Counted from the first letter of the stretch, positions 26,774 to 35,993 are shown. The stretch is DNA of 64,000 nucleotides from Sedimentitalea xiamensis (GCF_030164465.1 NZ_JASNJE010000007.1:122927-186926), one strand, 5' to 3'. Translations and numbers: made by a program. Notes: a model not told the origin generated them from the letters alone.

Positions 26774-28113
26774 TGACGATGGACAACTGGCTCCGCAAGA
26801 ACCACCAGGTGCGCACGATCCGCGTCGCCGCCGCCGATCTCAACGGCCAGCCGCGGGGCAAGCGCATCCCGACGCGCTTTGCCGACAAGGTGGTCAAGGA
26901 CGGCACGCGCTTTCCGATGTCGGTCCTGAACCTCGATATCTGGGGCGAGGATATCGACGACAGTCCGCTGGTCTTTGACAGTGGCGACGCCGACGGCGTG
27001 CTGCGTCCGACCGAGCGCGGTTTCATGCCGATGCCCTGGCTCGACGCGCCGACCGCGCTGCTGCCGATCTGGATGTTCCACGAGGATGGCCGCCCCTACG
27101 CGGGCGATCCGCGCCAGGCGCTGCGCGCGGTGCTGGACCGCTACAAGGCGCGCGGTCTGACCCCGGTGACGGCGCTCGAACTGGAATTCTTCCTCATCGA
27201 CGATTCCGGCCGCAAGCTGCAGGTTCCGGTCTCGCCGCGCTCGGGCAAGCGCCGCAAGGCCGCCGAGACCCTGTCGATCCGGGCGCTCGATCAGTTCGAC
27301 AGCTTCTTCACCGATCTCTACGACGGCTGCGAGGAGATGGACATCCCCGCAGACACCGCGATTTCCGAGGCCGGTCTGGGCCAGTTCGAGATCAACCTGA
27401 TGCACGGGCCGGACGCGCTGCGCTCCGCCGACGATGCCTGGCTCTTCAAGATGCTGGTCAAGGGTCTGGCCCGGCGGCACGGGTTCGCCGCCAGTTTCAT
27501 GGCCAAGCCCTACGAGGATTATTCCGGATCGGGGCTGCACATGCATTTCTCGGTTCTGGACGAGGCCGGCAACAACATCTTCAACGACGGCAGCGACAAG
27601 GGCAGCGACACGTTGCGCCACGCAGTGCAGGGGTGCCTTGCGGCGATGCCCGGCAGCACCCTGGTCTTCGCGCCCCATGCCAACAGCTATGACCGGATGG
27701 TGCCCGGCGCCCATGCGCCGACCGGCATCAGCTGGGCCTACGAAAACCGCACCTCGGCGATCCGCATCCCCAGCGGCAACCCGGCGGCGCGCCGCATCGA
27801 GCACCGGGTCGCGGGCGGCGACGTGAACCCCTATCTGATGGTCGCCGCGATCCTCGGCGCCGCGCTGAACGGCATCGAGGATGCCAAGGATCCGCCCGCC
27901 CCGATCACCGGCAACGCCTATGCCGCCGTTCTGCCGCAGATCCCTTCGGACTGGGCCAGCGCCATCGACGCCTTCGAGACCAGCCCCGAGGTCAAACGCA
28001 TCTTCCATCCCGAGCTGATCCGCAACTTTGTCCTGACCAAGCGCCAGGAAATGCATTACATGGAAGAGCTGACCCCAAACGAGCGGGTCGAGATCTATCT
28101 CGAAACCGTTTGA
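26773..28113 (+). CDS. Glutamine synthetase-like gamma-glutamyl ligase (PuuA type), copy 1
   Basis: A 446-aa member of the glutamine synthetase superfamily. Motifs: VTALELEFFLID (metal-binding Glu), EAGLGQFEINLMHG, GSGLHMHFSVLD and NRTSAIRIPSGN. Context (amidotransferase, second ligase, FAD oxidoreductase) suggests it joins glutamate to an amine such as putrescine with ATP, rather than making glutamine. Start codons at 26770 (GTG), 26773 and 26779 are all possible. The next gene begins just after the stop. Confidence 0.87.
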   Translation: MTMDNWLRKNHQVRTIRVAAADLNGQPRGKRIPTRFADKVVKDGTRFPMSVLNLDIWGEDIDDSPLVFDSGDADGVLRPTERGFMPMPWLDAPTALLPIWMFHEDGRPYAGDPRQALRAVLDRYKARGLTPVTALELEFFLIDDSGRKLQVPVSPRSGKRRKAAETLSIRALDQFDSFFTDLYDGCEEMDIPADTAISEAGLGQFEINLMHGPDALRSADDAWLFKMLVKGLARRHGFAASFMAKPYEDYSGSGLHMHFSVLDEAGNNIFNDGSDKGSDTLRHAVQGCLAAMPGSTLVFAPHANSYDRMVPGAHAPTGISWAYENRTSAIRIPSGNPAARRIEHRVAGGDVNPYLMVAAILGAALNGIEDAKDPPAPITGNAYAAVLPQIPSDWASAIDAFETSPEVKRIFHPELIRNFVLTKRQEMHYMEELTPNERVEIYLETV

Positions 28114-28145
28114 TTTCGGCCCGGTCGATGTCCGCAACAGACCCC

Positions 28146-28841
28146 ATGAGCACGAACATGAAAATCGGCATATTGCAAACCGGTCACGCCCCGGACAACC
28201 TGTTGGAATCAATGGGAGATTACGACGTCATCTACCAGAAGATGCTGGCCGGTCACGGGTTTGACTTCGACGCCTATGCGGTTGTGGACGGCGAGTTCCC
28301 AACCGATGCGGATGCCGCCGACGGCTGGATCATCACCGGCTCGCGCTTCGGTGCCTACGAGGATCACCCCTGGATACCGCCGCTGGAGGATCTGATCCGC
28401 GATATCGCCGCCCGGAACCTGCCGCTGATCGGCGTCTGCTTTGGTCATCAGATCATCGCGCAGGCGCTCGGCGGCAAGGTGGAGAAGTTCAAGGACGGCT
28501 GGGCCGTCGGACGCACCGAATACCGGTTGGGCGACAAGACCGTGACCCTGAATGCGTGGCATCAGGACCAGGTGACGGGCCTGCCCGAAAACGCCCGCGT
28601 GATCGGCGGCAATGCATTCTGCAAGAACGCGTTCCTGGCCTATGGCGACACCATCTGGACGGTTCAGCCGCACCCGGAATACGACGCGGCCTTCGTCGAT
28701 GGGCTGATCCGGACGCGCGGCCGGGGCGTGATTTCCGATGACGTGCTCGACGCCGCCAGCGCCAGGCTGGACGGCCCGACCGACAATAGCGAGATGGCCG
28801 AATTCATGGCCGAATTCTTCAAGAGAAAGAGCGTCCGATGA
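28146..28841 (+). CDS. Class I glutamine amidotransferase (PuuD-like gamma-glutamyl hydrolase)
   Basis: A 231-aa protein with the class I amidotransferase triad: nucleophile Cys in GVCFGHQI, and His and Glu in PHPEYD. In the gamma-glutamyl-putrescine pathway a PuuD-type enzyme frees GABA from gamma-glutamyl-GABA. The start is uncertain: ATGs at 28146 and 28158 are in frame, the second giving MKIGILQTGHAP. The ATG of the next gene overlaps its stop by 4 nt. Confidence 0.83.
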   Translation: MSTNMKIGILQTGHAPDNLLESMGDYDVIYQKMLAGHGFDFDAYAVVDGEFPTDADAADGWIITGSRFGAYEDHPWIPPLEDLIRDIAARNLPLIGVCFGHQIIAQALGGKVEKFKDGWAVGRTEYRLGDKTVTLNAWHQDQVTGLPENARVIGGNAFCKNAFLAYGDTIWTVQPHPEYDAAFVDGLIRTRGRGVISDDVLDAASARLDGPTDNSEMAEFMAEFFKRKSVR

Positions 28842-30196
28842 CCAGTTTCAACGACAAACTTCCCGCCGCGGCGCAGGCCTATCTGGAAGGCCGGCGGCTG
28901 GATGAAGTCGAATGCATCATTTCCGACCTGCCGGGAATCGCCCGCGGCAAGGCGGTGCCAGCGTCCAAATTCGAGAAGCAGGAATATTTCCACCTGCCGG
29001 ACAGCATCTTCTACCAGACCATCACAGGGGACTGGGGCGAAGCCGCCGGCGACGACGGCTTCATCGAAAAGGACATGATCCTGCGCCCGGACATGTCCAC
29101 GGCGACCGCCGCGCCCTGGACCGGGGACTGGACGCTCCAGGTGATTCACGACGCTTATGACCGGAAGGGCAAACCCGTCCCGTTTTCCCCGCGCAACGTG
29201 CTGAAGAACGTGGTTCAGCTTTATCGCGACCAGGGCTGGAAACCGGTCGTGGCGCCGGAAATGGAATTCTATCTCGTCGCCCGCAACATAGACCCGGCCA
29301 AACAGATCGAACCGATGATGGGCCGCTCGGGCCGTCCCGCCGCCGCGCGGCAGGCCTATTCGATGACGGCCGTCGACGAATTCGGCCCGGTGATCGACGA
29401 CATCTACGATTTCGCGGAGGCACAGGGTTTCGAAATCGACGGCATCACCCAGGAAGGCGGCGCGGGTCAGCTTGAAATCAACCTGCGTCACGGAGATCCG
29501 GTCAAACTGGCCGACGAAGTGTTCTATTTCAAGCGCCTGATCCGCGAAGCCGCCCTGCGACACGACTGTTTCGCAACCTTCATGGCCAAGCCGATCGCGG
29601 ACGAACCCGGCAGCGCCATGCACATCCACCATTCGGTCCTGGACATCGAGACCGGAAAGAACATCTTTTCCGGGCCGCAGGGCGGGGAAACCGATGCGTT
29701 CTTCCATTTCATCGCCGGGTTGCAGAACCACCTGCCTGCGGCGATCGCCATCATGGCGCCCTATGTGAACAGCTATCGCCGCTACACGCGCGACCATGCG
29801 GCGCCGATCAACCTGGAATGGGGGCGTGACAACCGCACGACGGGGATACGGATCCCGCTGGCCGGTCCCGAGGCGCGCCGGATCGAAAACCGCCTGGGCG
29901 GCATGGACTGCAACCCCTATCTCGGCATCGCCGCGTCGCTGGCCTGCGGCTATCTCGGCCTGATCGAAGAAAAACGCCCGGACAAGCAGTTCAAGGGCGA
30001 CGCTTATGAAGGGGAAGAGGACATTCCCCGCGTCATGGGCGAAGCCCTGGACCTGTTTGAAGAGGCGGTCGAACTGCAAAAGGTGCTGGGACCGGATTTC
30101 TCCCGCGTCTACAGCATCGTGAAGCGGGCCGAATACGAAGAGTTCCTGCAGGTGATTTCCCCCTGGGAGCGGGAACATCTTCTGCTGAACGTCTGA
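28838..30196 (+). CDS. Glutamine synthetase-like gamma-glutamyl ligase, copy 2
   Basis: A 452-aa superfamily member distinct from copy 1. Motifs: VVAPEMEFYLVARN, GITQEGGAGQLEINLRHGDP, GSAMHIHHSVLD and NRTTGIRIPLAGPEARR. Two different ligases in one operon suggest two amine substrates or a hetero-oligomer. It overlaps the upstream amidotransferase gene and is followed after 41 nt by the FAD oxidoreductase, as in gamma-glutamyl-putrescine catabolism. Confidence 0.88.
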   Translation: MTSFNDKLPAAAQAYLEGRRLDEVECIISDLPGIARGKAVPASKFEKQEYFHLPDSIFYQTITGDWGEAAGDDGFIEKDMILRPDMSTATAAPWTGDWTLQVIHDAYDRKGKPVPFSPRNVLKNVVQLYRDQGWKPVVAPEMEFYLVARNIDPAKQIEPMMGRSGRPAAARQAYSMTAVDEFGPVIDDIYDFAEAQGFEIDGITQEGGAGQLEINLRHGDPVKLADEVFYFKRLIREAALRHDCFATFMAKPIADEPGSAMHIHHSVLDIETGKNIFSGPQGGETDAFFHFIAGLQNHLPAAIAIMAPYVNSYRRYTRDHAAPINLEWGRDNRTTGIRIPLAGPEARRIENRLGGMDCNPYLGIAASLACGYLGLIEEKRPDKQFKGDAYEGEEDIPRVMGEALDLFEEAVELQKVLGPDFSRVYSIVKRAEYEEFLQVISPWEREHLLLNV

Positions 30197-30237
30197 TCGA
30201 CGTCGATACGTCAACGCGAGAAAGGCCGGCCGGACGG

Positions 30238-31542
30238 ATGAACCTGCTGTATTCCAACGACACGCAAGGCGAATACCCCAGGAGCTGGTATGCCGCCACC
30301 GCCACACCGATGGACCGGTTCGCGCCATTGCGCGGAGAAACCCGCGCGGATGTCTGCGTGGTTGGCGCCGGCTATACCGGGCTGTCCGCGGCCCTGCACC
30401 TTGCGGAAGCCGGGTTCGACGTCGTTTTGCTGGATGCCCACCGGATCGGATTCGGTGCATCCGGGCGCAACGGCGGTCAACTCGGCAGCGGACAGCGGAT
30501 GGAACAGGATGCGCTGGAATCTCTGATGGGCGAGCCGGAAGCGGCGAAACTCTGGCAACTGGCCGAAGACGCCAAGGCGCTGGTCAAGGACCTGATTTCG
30601 AAGCACGACATCGCCTGCGATCTGAAACCCGGCGTGGCGCATACCGGGTCAAATACCCGCGAGGTGGCTGGTCTGCATGCCTATGGCGAACATCTCCGGA
30701 CCCGCTATGGCTATGATCAGATCGAAATGCTCGACGAAGAAGCCTGCCACGCGCTTTGTCCGTCGCCCGACTACAAGGGTGGAACGCTGGATTGGGGCGC
30801 CGGTCATCTGCATCCCCTGAACTACGCCCTGGGGCTTGGACATGCGGCGGTGAAGGCCGGTGTGCGGGTGTTCGAGGACAGCCCCGTGCATCACATCCAG
30901 GAACGGCGGCCCACCACGGTGCAGACTGACAAGGGGCGGGTCGTCGCCGAACACGTCATCCTGGCCTGCAACGGATACCTCGGCAACCTGAACCGAAAGG
31001 TCGCGGCGCGTGTCATGCCGATCAACAATTTCATCGCGGCCACCGAACCGCTCGGCGACGATGCCGCCAGGGTCCTGACGAAAGATGTCGCAGTCGCGGA
31101 CAGCAAGTTCGTCATCAACTACTTCCGACTCAGCGGCGACAAGCGGCTGCTGTTCGGCGGCGGCGAGAGCTATGGATACAGGTTCCCGGCGGACATCGCG
31201 GCGCTGGTGCGCAAACCGATGACCCAGATCTATCCGCATCTGGCGGATATCGGGATCGACTACGCCTGGGGCGGAACGCTCGGGATCACGATGAAACGCA
31301 TGCCGTTTCTCGCACGGGTGGCGCCGAACATCTTGTCGGCGTCGGGATATTCCGGGCATGGCGTCGGGACGGCCACCCATGCCGGTCAACTGATGGCGCT
31401 GGCGATCCAGGGTCAGGCCGAGGGTTTTGACACCATGGCCCGCATTCCGACCCCGTCCTTTCCCGGCGGTTCGGCCCTGCGCTCGCCCTTGCTGGTTCTC
31501 GCGATGACCTGGTTCGCCATGCGCGACCGGCTCGGTTTCTGA
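30238..31542 (+). CDS. puuB: FAD-dependent gamma-glutamyl-putrescine oxidoreductase-like (PuuB type)
   Basis: A 434-aa DAO-family flavoenzyme with the FAD fold VCVVGAGYTGLSAALHLAEAGFDVVLLDAHRIGFGASGRNGGQ and a C-terminal SGYSGHGVGTATHAGQLMA. PuuB-like enzymes oxidise gamma-glutamyl-putrescine to the aldehyde. The symbol is suggested by the operon context, not by a proven substrate. No aldehyde dehydrogenase gene follows, so that step would be supplied elsewhere. Confidence 0.85.
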   Translation: MNLLYSNDTQGEYPRSWYAATATPMDRFAPLRGETRADVCVVGAGYTGLSAALHLAEAGFDVVLLDAHRIGFGASGRNGGQLGSGQRMEQDALESLMGEPEAAKLWQLAEDAKALVKDLISKHDIACDLKPGVAHTGSNTREVAGLHAYGEHLRTRYGYDQIEMLDEEACHALCPSPDYKGGTLDWGAGHLHPLNYALGLGHAAVKAGVRVFEDSPVHHIQERRPTTVQTDKGRVVAEHVILACNGYLGNLNRKVAARVMPINNFIAATEPLGDDAARVLTKDVAVADSKFVINYFRLSGDKRLLFGGGESYGYRFPADIAALVRKPMTQIYPHLADIGIDYAWGGTLGITMKRMPFLARVAPNILSASGYSGHGVGTATHAGQLMALAIQGQAEGFDTMARIPTPSFPGGSALRSPLLVLAMTWFAMRDRLGF

Positions 31543-31652
31543 CAAAAACGCACCGGGTCCGTCCGGATCCTTGCCGATGGTCGAAAAGCGGTGTTGGCAC
31601 GCCCTCGTTCCTGATTTATGTTTTCCGAAATCCGGATTAGGAAAGTTCAAAT

Positions 31653-32870
31653 ATGATACTGCCGCCGAACGTTCACGACGCCGAACCGATCCCGCCCGCC
31701 GCGCGCGACGCCATTGACGACCTGATGCTGTCGGGCGATCTGTTTCGCTATACCGCGCCAAAGGACGCGCCGGTCGCGCTGTTGGAAGCCGAATTCGCGC
31801 GGATGATCGGCAGCAAATACGCGCTCGCGGTGTCGTCCTGCTCGGCGGCCCTGTTCCTGTCGCTCAAGGCTTTGGGGCTGCCGCGCGATGCGCGTGTACT
31901 GATCCCCGGCTTCACCTTCGCGGCGGTGCCCTCCGCCATTGTTCACGCCGACTGCGTGCCGGTCCTCTGCGAGGTCGGCGATAACTTCCGCATCGATCTG
32001 GCGGATTTCGAAACGCGGCTGGATCAGGACATATCCGCCGTCATTATCAGCCACATGCGCGGACACACGAGCGACATGGATGCGATCATGGACCTCTGCG
32101 ACGCCCGCGGGATCCCGATGATCGAAGACGCGGCGCATTCGCTCGGCACGACGTGGCGGGATCGCAACATCGGCACGATCGGACGCATCGGCTGTTTTTC
32201 GTTCCAGTCCTACAAGATGCTCAATGCCGGCGAGGGCGGCATTCTGATCACCGACGACGCCGATCTGGTGGCGCGCGCCGTGATCATGTCGGGAGCCTAC
32301 GAACACAACTGGAAAAAGCACAAGGGTCCCCATGGCGAAAACACGCCGGATCTCGAACTGGCCTTCGCGAGATGGCAGAACGAATTGCCTCTCTACAACA
32401 TGCGGATGAGCAATCTTACGGCGGCGGTTATCCGTCCGCAGATTCCGGAACTTGCCCGGCGGGTGCGGGATGGACGGAAGAACCACGATCATGTGGCCGC
32501 CCGCCTCAACGGCTCCCCCTACCTGTCGGTTCCGCCCGCGCTGCCGCAGGAATCCCGCGCGCCGGATTCGATCCAGTTCAATCTGGTCGGTCTCAGCGAT
32601 TCCGAAACCCGCGCCTTCGCCGAAGCAGCCGACGCGCGCGGCCTCAAGGTGCAGATCTTCGGGATGAGCGAAGACAACGCCCGCGCTTTCTGGAACTGGC
32701 GGTTCCTGCCGGACCGGCCGGACCTGCCCAAGACGCGCGCGATGCTGATGCGGGCCTGCGACGCGCGCCTTCCGGTGCGCCTGACCCGGGCCGAACTCGA
32801 CGTGATCGCGGACATTGTCCTGCAAGCCATCGATCAGGTAATGCACCCGGCCCGAACCTACGGAACCTGA
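31653..32870 (+). CDS. DegT/DnrJ/EryC1/StrS-family PLP aminotransferase
   Basis: A 405-aa PLP enzyme of the sugar-aminotransferase family. It has GSKYALAVSSCSAALFLSLKALGL, IPMIEDAAHSLGTTW and FSFQSYKMLNAGEGG with the PLP lysine. Such enzymes usually act on nucleotide keto-sugars, but no sugar or glycan genes adjoin it. It follows the amine-catabolism operon by 110 nt and may be a separate unit. The substrate is open. Confidence 0.85.
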   Translation: MILPPNVHDAEPIPPAARDAIDDLMLSGDLFRYTAPKDAPVALLEAEFARMIGSKYALAVSSCSAALFLSLKALGLPRDARVLIPGFTFAAVPSAIVHADCVPVLCEVGDNFRIDLADFETRLDQDISAVIISHMRGHTSDMDAIMDLCDARGIPMIEDAAHSLGTTWRDRNIGTIGRIGCFSFQSYKMLNAGEGGILITDDADLVARAVIMSGAYEHNWKKHKGPHGENTPDLELAFARWQNELPLYNMRMSNLTAAVIRPQIPELARRVRDGRKNHDHVAARLNGSPYLSVPPALPQESRAPDSIQFNLVGLSDSETRAFAEAADARGLKVQIFGMSEDNARAFWNWRFLPDRPDLPKTRAMLMRACDARLPVRLTRAELDVIADIVLQAIDQVMHPARTYGT

Positions 32871-32886
32871 ACGGGGCGCGGGTTCG

Positions 32887-33441
32887 CTACTTCAGCTTTG
32901 ACAGCTTCTTTTGCAGGTCGGCCAACTGTTTCTTGATCTCATCGAGATCCTCCGAGTCGCTGCCGCCATCCGTCTCTTCCGCTTCGGGTCCCGACCATGA
33001 CCGGGTGATGCCGCCGGTCATCGCCTTCAGGAACGCTTCCTGCTGGGCTTTCATCGCCTCGAATCCCGGCATCTTGCTCATCGGGTTCATGGCCGACATG
33101 TTTTCCATCATCTTGGCCTGGTTCTCGCGCAGCATGTCAAAGGAACTTTGCAGGAACTGCGGCATCATCCCCCCGCCGGGCAGCATGTAGCTGCGCACGA
33201 GATCGTTCAGAACCGTGACCGGCAGCACGTTCTCGCCCCGGCTTTCATGTTCCGCGATGATCTGGAGCAGATACTGACGCGTCAGGTCGTCTCCCGATTT
33301 CAGATCGACGATCTGCACCTCGCGACCGTCGCGGATGAACCCGGCGATATCCTCGAGCGTGACGTAGTCGCTGGTCTCGGTATTGTAGAGCCGCCGACTG
33401 GCATACCGTTTGATCAGAAGGGATTTTTCCTGTTCCGCCAC
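32887..33441 (-). CDS. phaR: Polyhydroxyalkanoate synthesis repressor PhaR
   Basis: PhaR binds PHA granules and represses phasin and PHA genes when free. The 184-aa product has the N-terminal PHB-accumulation regulator domain (LLIKRYASRRLYNTETSDYVTLEDIAGFIRDGREVQIVD) and a C-terminal coiled tail. A GTG start is chosen because GGAGG lies 7 nt upstream and the resulting start matches the family; an ATG at 33459 is the alternative. phasin and phaC lie upstream on the same strand. Confidence 0.93.
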   Translation of the reverse strand: MAEQEKSLLIKRYASRRLYNTETSDYVTLEDIAGFIRDGREVQIVDLKSGDDLTRQYLLQIIAEHESRGENVLPVTVLNDLVRSYMLPGGGMMPQFLQSSFDMLRENQAKMMENMSAMNPMSKMPGFEAMKAQQEAFLKAMTGGITRSWSGPEAEETDGGSDSEDLDEIKKQLADLQKKLSKLK

Positions 33442-33495
33442 GTCTTGTCCTCCCGACATATGATGCGATGCAGCAAAGACTATGCGAGCGCAGAA

Positions 33496-33527
33496 CAAAA
33501 AGAAAGGGCAGGTCTTTCGACCTGCCC
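33496..33527 (-). terminator. Rho-independent terminator after the phasin gene
   Basis: On the minus strand a 9-bp stem (GGGCAGGTC/GACCTGCCC) with a GAAA tetraloop is followed by a T-rich run (TTTCTTTTT). It lies downstream of the phasin gene and upstream of phaR, so phaR probably also has its own promoter. Confidence 0.8.
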
Positions 33528-33579
33528 CCGCGATTGCACCGGTTGGGAGGAGTTGGCGCAAATCGGCGTCTTGTGCGCC

Positions 33580-34023
33580 TTACTTGGCTGCTGCTTTCTT
33601 GGCAGCGGCGGTCACGTCGTTGGTGGCCTTCTTGACAGCGGCGGTCGCATCTTCGGTGATGTCCTTGCCGGCAGCCATCAGCAGTTCGACGGTGTCCATC
33701 TGCACTTTCTTCGCGATTTCGGCGAAAGCGGCCATATTCTCGGCAGCAACTTCAGCCGAAGCGGAAGCGAAATCGGTGATCGACTTGGCGTAGTCGGCCG
33801 GCTCGGCTTTCGCTTTGGACATTTCGCCCAGCTTGGCGATCGTGTCTTTGGTCCACTTGCTGGAAATCTCGGCGGATTTCTCGGCAGCTTCCAGAGCAAC
33901 GCCGGACAGTTTCTCGTTCAGGGTTGCCTGAGTCTTGAAAGCGTCTTCCAGAGCTTTGGTGTCAACGGGGAAAGCGCCCATCATGTCTTTCATGACGGCG
34001 GTGAAATCTTGGGTCTTTGCCAT
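33580..34023 (-). CDS. phaP: Phasin
   Basis: A 147-aa Ala/Lys-rich helical protein (MAKTQDFTAVMKDMMGAFPVDTKALEDAFKTQ...) with the phasin_2-like pattern. Phasins coat polyhydroxyalkanoate granules and are strongly expressed. The gene sits between phaC and phaR, has its own terminator, and CTGC-N3-GCAG palindromes lie in the upstream gap, suggesting direct control by PhaR. Confidence 0.92.
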   Translation of the reverse strand: MAKTQDFTAVMKDMMGAFPVDTKALEDAFKTQATLNEKLSGVALEAAEKSAEISSKWTKDTIAKLGEMSKAKAEPADYAKSITDFASASAEVAAENMAAFAEIAKKVQMDTVELLMAAGKDITEDATAAVKKATNDVTAAAKKAAAK

Positions 34024-34088
34024 GGTTCATGTCCTTTGTGTTCAACCGGGTCTGTCCGGTATCGGTTGTATTGAGGACAATATGCATG

Positions 34089-34099
34089 CTGCGGCGCGG
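34089..34099. promoter_or_regulatory. Imperfect PhaR-operator-like site upstream of phasin
   Basis: CTGC-GGC-GCGG matches the CTGC-N3-GCAG pattern with one mismatch. It is centred 29 bp from the perfect copy at 34118-34128, so it could be a second operator half-site pair. Confidence 0.35.
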
Positions 34100-34117
34100 C
34101 ATTTCAAGGAAAAAATG

Positions 34118-34128
34118 CTGCGTCGCAG
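34118..34128. promoter_or_regulatory. PhaR operator upstream of phasin gene
   Basis: CTGC-GTC-GCAG is a perfect palindrome matching the CTGC-N3/4-GCAG sequence reported for PhaR of Paracoccus denitrificans (recalled, not looked up). It lies about 95 nt before the phasin start, inside a 120-nt gap after phaC, where PhaR is expected to act. Confidence 0.65.
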
Positions 34129-34143
34129 CAAAAACTGGAAAAG

Positions 34144-35958
34144 TCAACGTTTCCCGGCGCTTGCCTTCATGCGGACATAGGTTCCAGGGGCCGGAGCAAG
34201 CGACGGATGGTCCGAATCGCCAATGTCGCGGGCGGGAATTTTCTTACCGGACCGGTCCATGAGCCACCTTTCCCAGCGCGGCCACCAGGATCCTTCGTGG
34301 AAATCCGCGCCGTCCAGCCATGCCTTCGGATCGCCGGAAAGGTCTTCGTTGGTGTAGTGGCCGTATTTGTTCCGGCTGGGCGGATTGACGATGCCGGCGA
34401 TATGGCCGGATTGGGTCATGATGAAGGTCTTGCTTTGCGACCCCATCATCTGAACGCCACGGTAACAGTCCTTCCACGCCGCGATATGATCGGTCTCGCA
34501 GGCGACGGAACACAGCGGAACATCGACATCCGATACTTTCAGCGTATGCCCCAACAGGTCGAACCCATCCTGGGTGAACCGGTTCTCCTGACACAAGCCG
34601 CGCAGATACTGAAGGGTCATCTTGGCGGGCAGGTTCGCACCGTCGCCGTTCCAGTAGAGCAGATCGAAAGCCGGCGGCGCCTCTCCCATCATGTAGCTGC
34701 GGATGGCGGGCGTGTAGACGAGATCGTTGGACCGCAGATAGCTGAAGGTCCGCGCCATGATGAAGGATGGCAGAATCCCCTTGTCTTCGACTTCCGCCTG
34801 GATCCCGTCAATGAAATCGTCCGTCAGAAACGGCGTGAATTCGCCCTGATCGCCGAAATCCGTCAGCGCGGTAAAGAACGTCGCCGATTTCACCGACTTG
34901 TCGCCGCGCTGTTTCAGCAGCGACAGGGTCATCGCCAGCGTAGTGCCGGCGATGCAATAGCCGATCGCGTTGACCTGCTTGACGTTGCAGATCGATTTCA
35001 CCTCGCGGATGGCGGTCAGGTATCCGTCCTGGATATAATCCTCCATTCCGATGTCCGCATATTTGGAATCCGGGTTGATCCAGCTGACCACGAACAGCGT
35101 GTAGCCCTGTTCGGTGATCCACTTGATCAGGCTGTTCTGCGCCTTGAGATCGAGAATGTAGAACTTGTTGATCCAGGGCGGGAACACGACCAGCGGGACT
35201 TCGTGCACCGTATCGGTGGCGGGCTTGTACTGGATCAGCTCCATCATCTTGTTGCGGTAAACCACGTCGCCCGGAGTCGTCGCAATGTTGTTGCCAAGTT
35301 CGAACGCCTTTTCATCGGCAAGGCGCACGACGAGTTCGCCGTTGTTGGCCTCGAGATCCGAGATCAGGTTCTCCAGCCCGTCCACCAGGGACTGGCCTTC
35401 GGTTTCAAGCGCCTTTTCCAGCGCATCCGGGTTGGTCGCCAGGAAGTTCGTCGGCGCCATCATGTCGACGATCTGGGTCGCGAAATAGGTCAGGCGCTGC
35501 TTTTCCTTGGCGTCCATGTCCTCGACGCTGTCCACCGCCTGCTTGATCGCGTCGGCGTTGATCAGGTATTGCTGCTTGATGAAGTTGAAATAGGGGTGGC
35601 TGTCCCATAGCGGATTCGCGAAACGGCGGTCCTTCGGGCCGGGATCTTCCGGCGCTTGGAACTTGCCCTTGGCAAGCGTTTCCTGCGCTTCGGCAAAGTG
35701 TTTCAGCGACTTGCCCCAGTATTCCACCTGCTGCTCGATGATCTTGCTGGGGTTCTGGAAGGCCTGCGTCCAGTAGGCCTGTGCCGCCTTGGCGAACAAG
35801 TCCTGCTTCGGGCCGTTCAACGCAGCGTTGTGTCCGGTCTTGCGGGTCATCACATCGATCAGGCGTTTTGACAAAGCCTCGATCTTTCCGAGGTTTTCGG
35901 TAAGTCTTTCAATGTGTTCTCCGGACAGTTCTGGTGCGCTGTCTTGGGTAGTTGTCAT
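34144..35958 (-). CDS. phaC: Class I polyhydroxyalkanoate synthase
   Basis: PhaC polymerises 3-hydroxyacyl-CoA into storage polyester at the granule surface. The 604-aa length fits class I enzymes. The lipase-like box GYCIAGTT holds catalytic Cys335, and the Asp and His of the triad are in CETDHIAAW and SGHIAG. The N-terminal domain (residues 1-200) is helical. It is divergent from the depolymerase gene phaZ over 118 nt that contain a PhaR operator. Phasin follows on the same strand. Confidence 0.96.
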   Translation of the reverse strand: MTTTQDSAPELSGEHIERLTENLGKIEALSKRLIDVMTRKTGHNAALNGPKQDLFAKAAQAYWTQAFQNPSKIIEQQVEYWGKSLKHFAEAQETLAKGKFQAPEDPGPKDRRFANPLWDSHPYFNFIKQQYLINADAIKQAVDSVEDMDAKEKQRLTYFATQIVDMMAPTNFLATNPDALEKALETEGQSLVDGLENLISDLEANNGELVVRLADEKAFELGNNIATTPGDVVYRNKMMELIQYKPATDTVHEVPLVVFPPWINKFYILDLKAQNSLIKWITEQGYTLFVVSWINPDSKYADIGMEDYIQDGYLTAIREVKSICNVKQVNAIGYCIAGTTLAMTLSLLKQRGDKSVKSATFFTALTDFGDQGEFTPFLTDDFIDGIQAEVEDKGILPSFIMARTFSYLRSNDLVYTPAIRSYMMGEAPPAFDLLYWNGDGANLPAKMTLQYLRGLCQENRFTQDGFDLLGHTLKVSDVDVPLCSVACETDHIAAWKDCYRGVQMMGSQSKTFIMTQSGHIAGIVNPPSRNKYGHYTNEDLSGDPKAWLDGADFHEGSWWPRWERWLMDRSGKKIPARDIGDSDHPSLAPAPGTYVRMKASAGKR

Positions 35959-35982
35959 TTTAACGAATCCCTCGTAATCTTG

Positions 35983-35993
35983 CTGCTATGCAG
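35983..35993. promoter_or_regulatory. PhaR operator between phaC and phaZ
   Basis: CTGC-TAT-GCAG is a perfect CTGC-N3-GCAG palindrome in the gap between the divergent phaC and phaZ genes. Its position suits joint control of synthesis and breakdown by PhaR. The same pattern recurs upstream of the phasin gene. Confidence 0.65.

Noticed and set aside
26584..28212. 542-aa minus-strand frame opposite the glutamine-synthetase-like gene
   Set aside because: Antisense shadow; the plus strand holds a clear family protein with its motifs in order.
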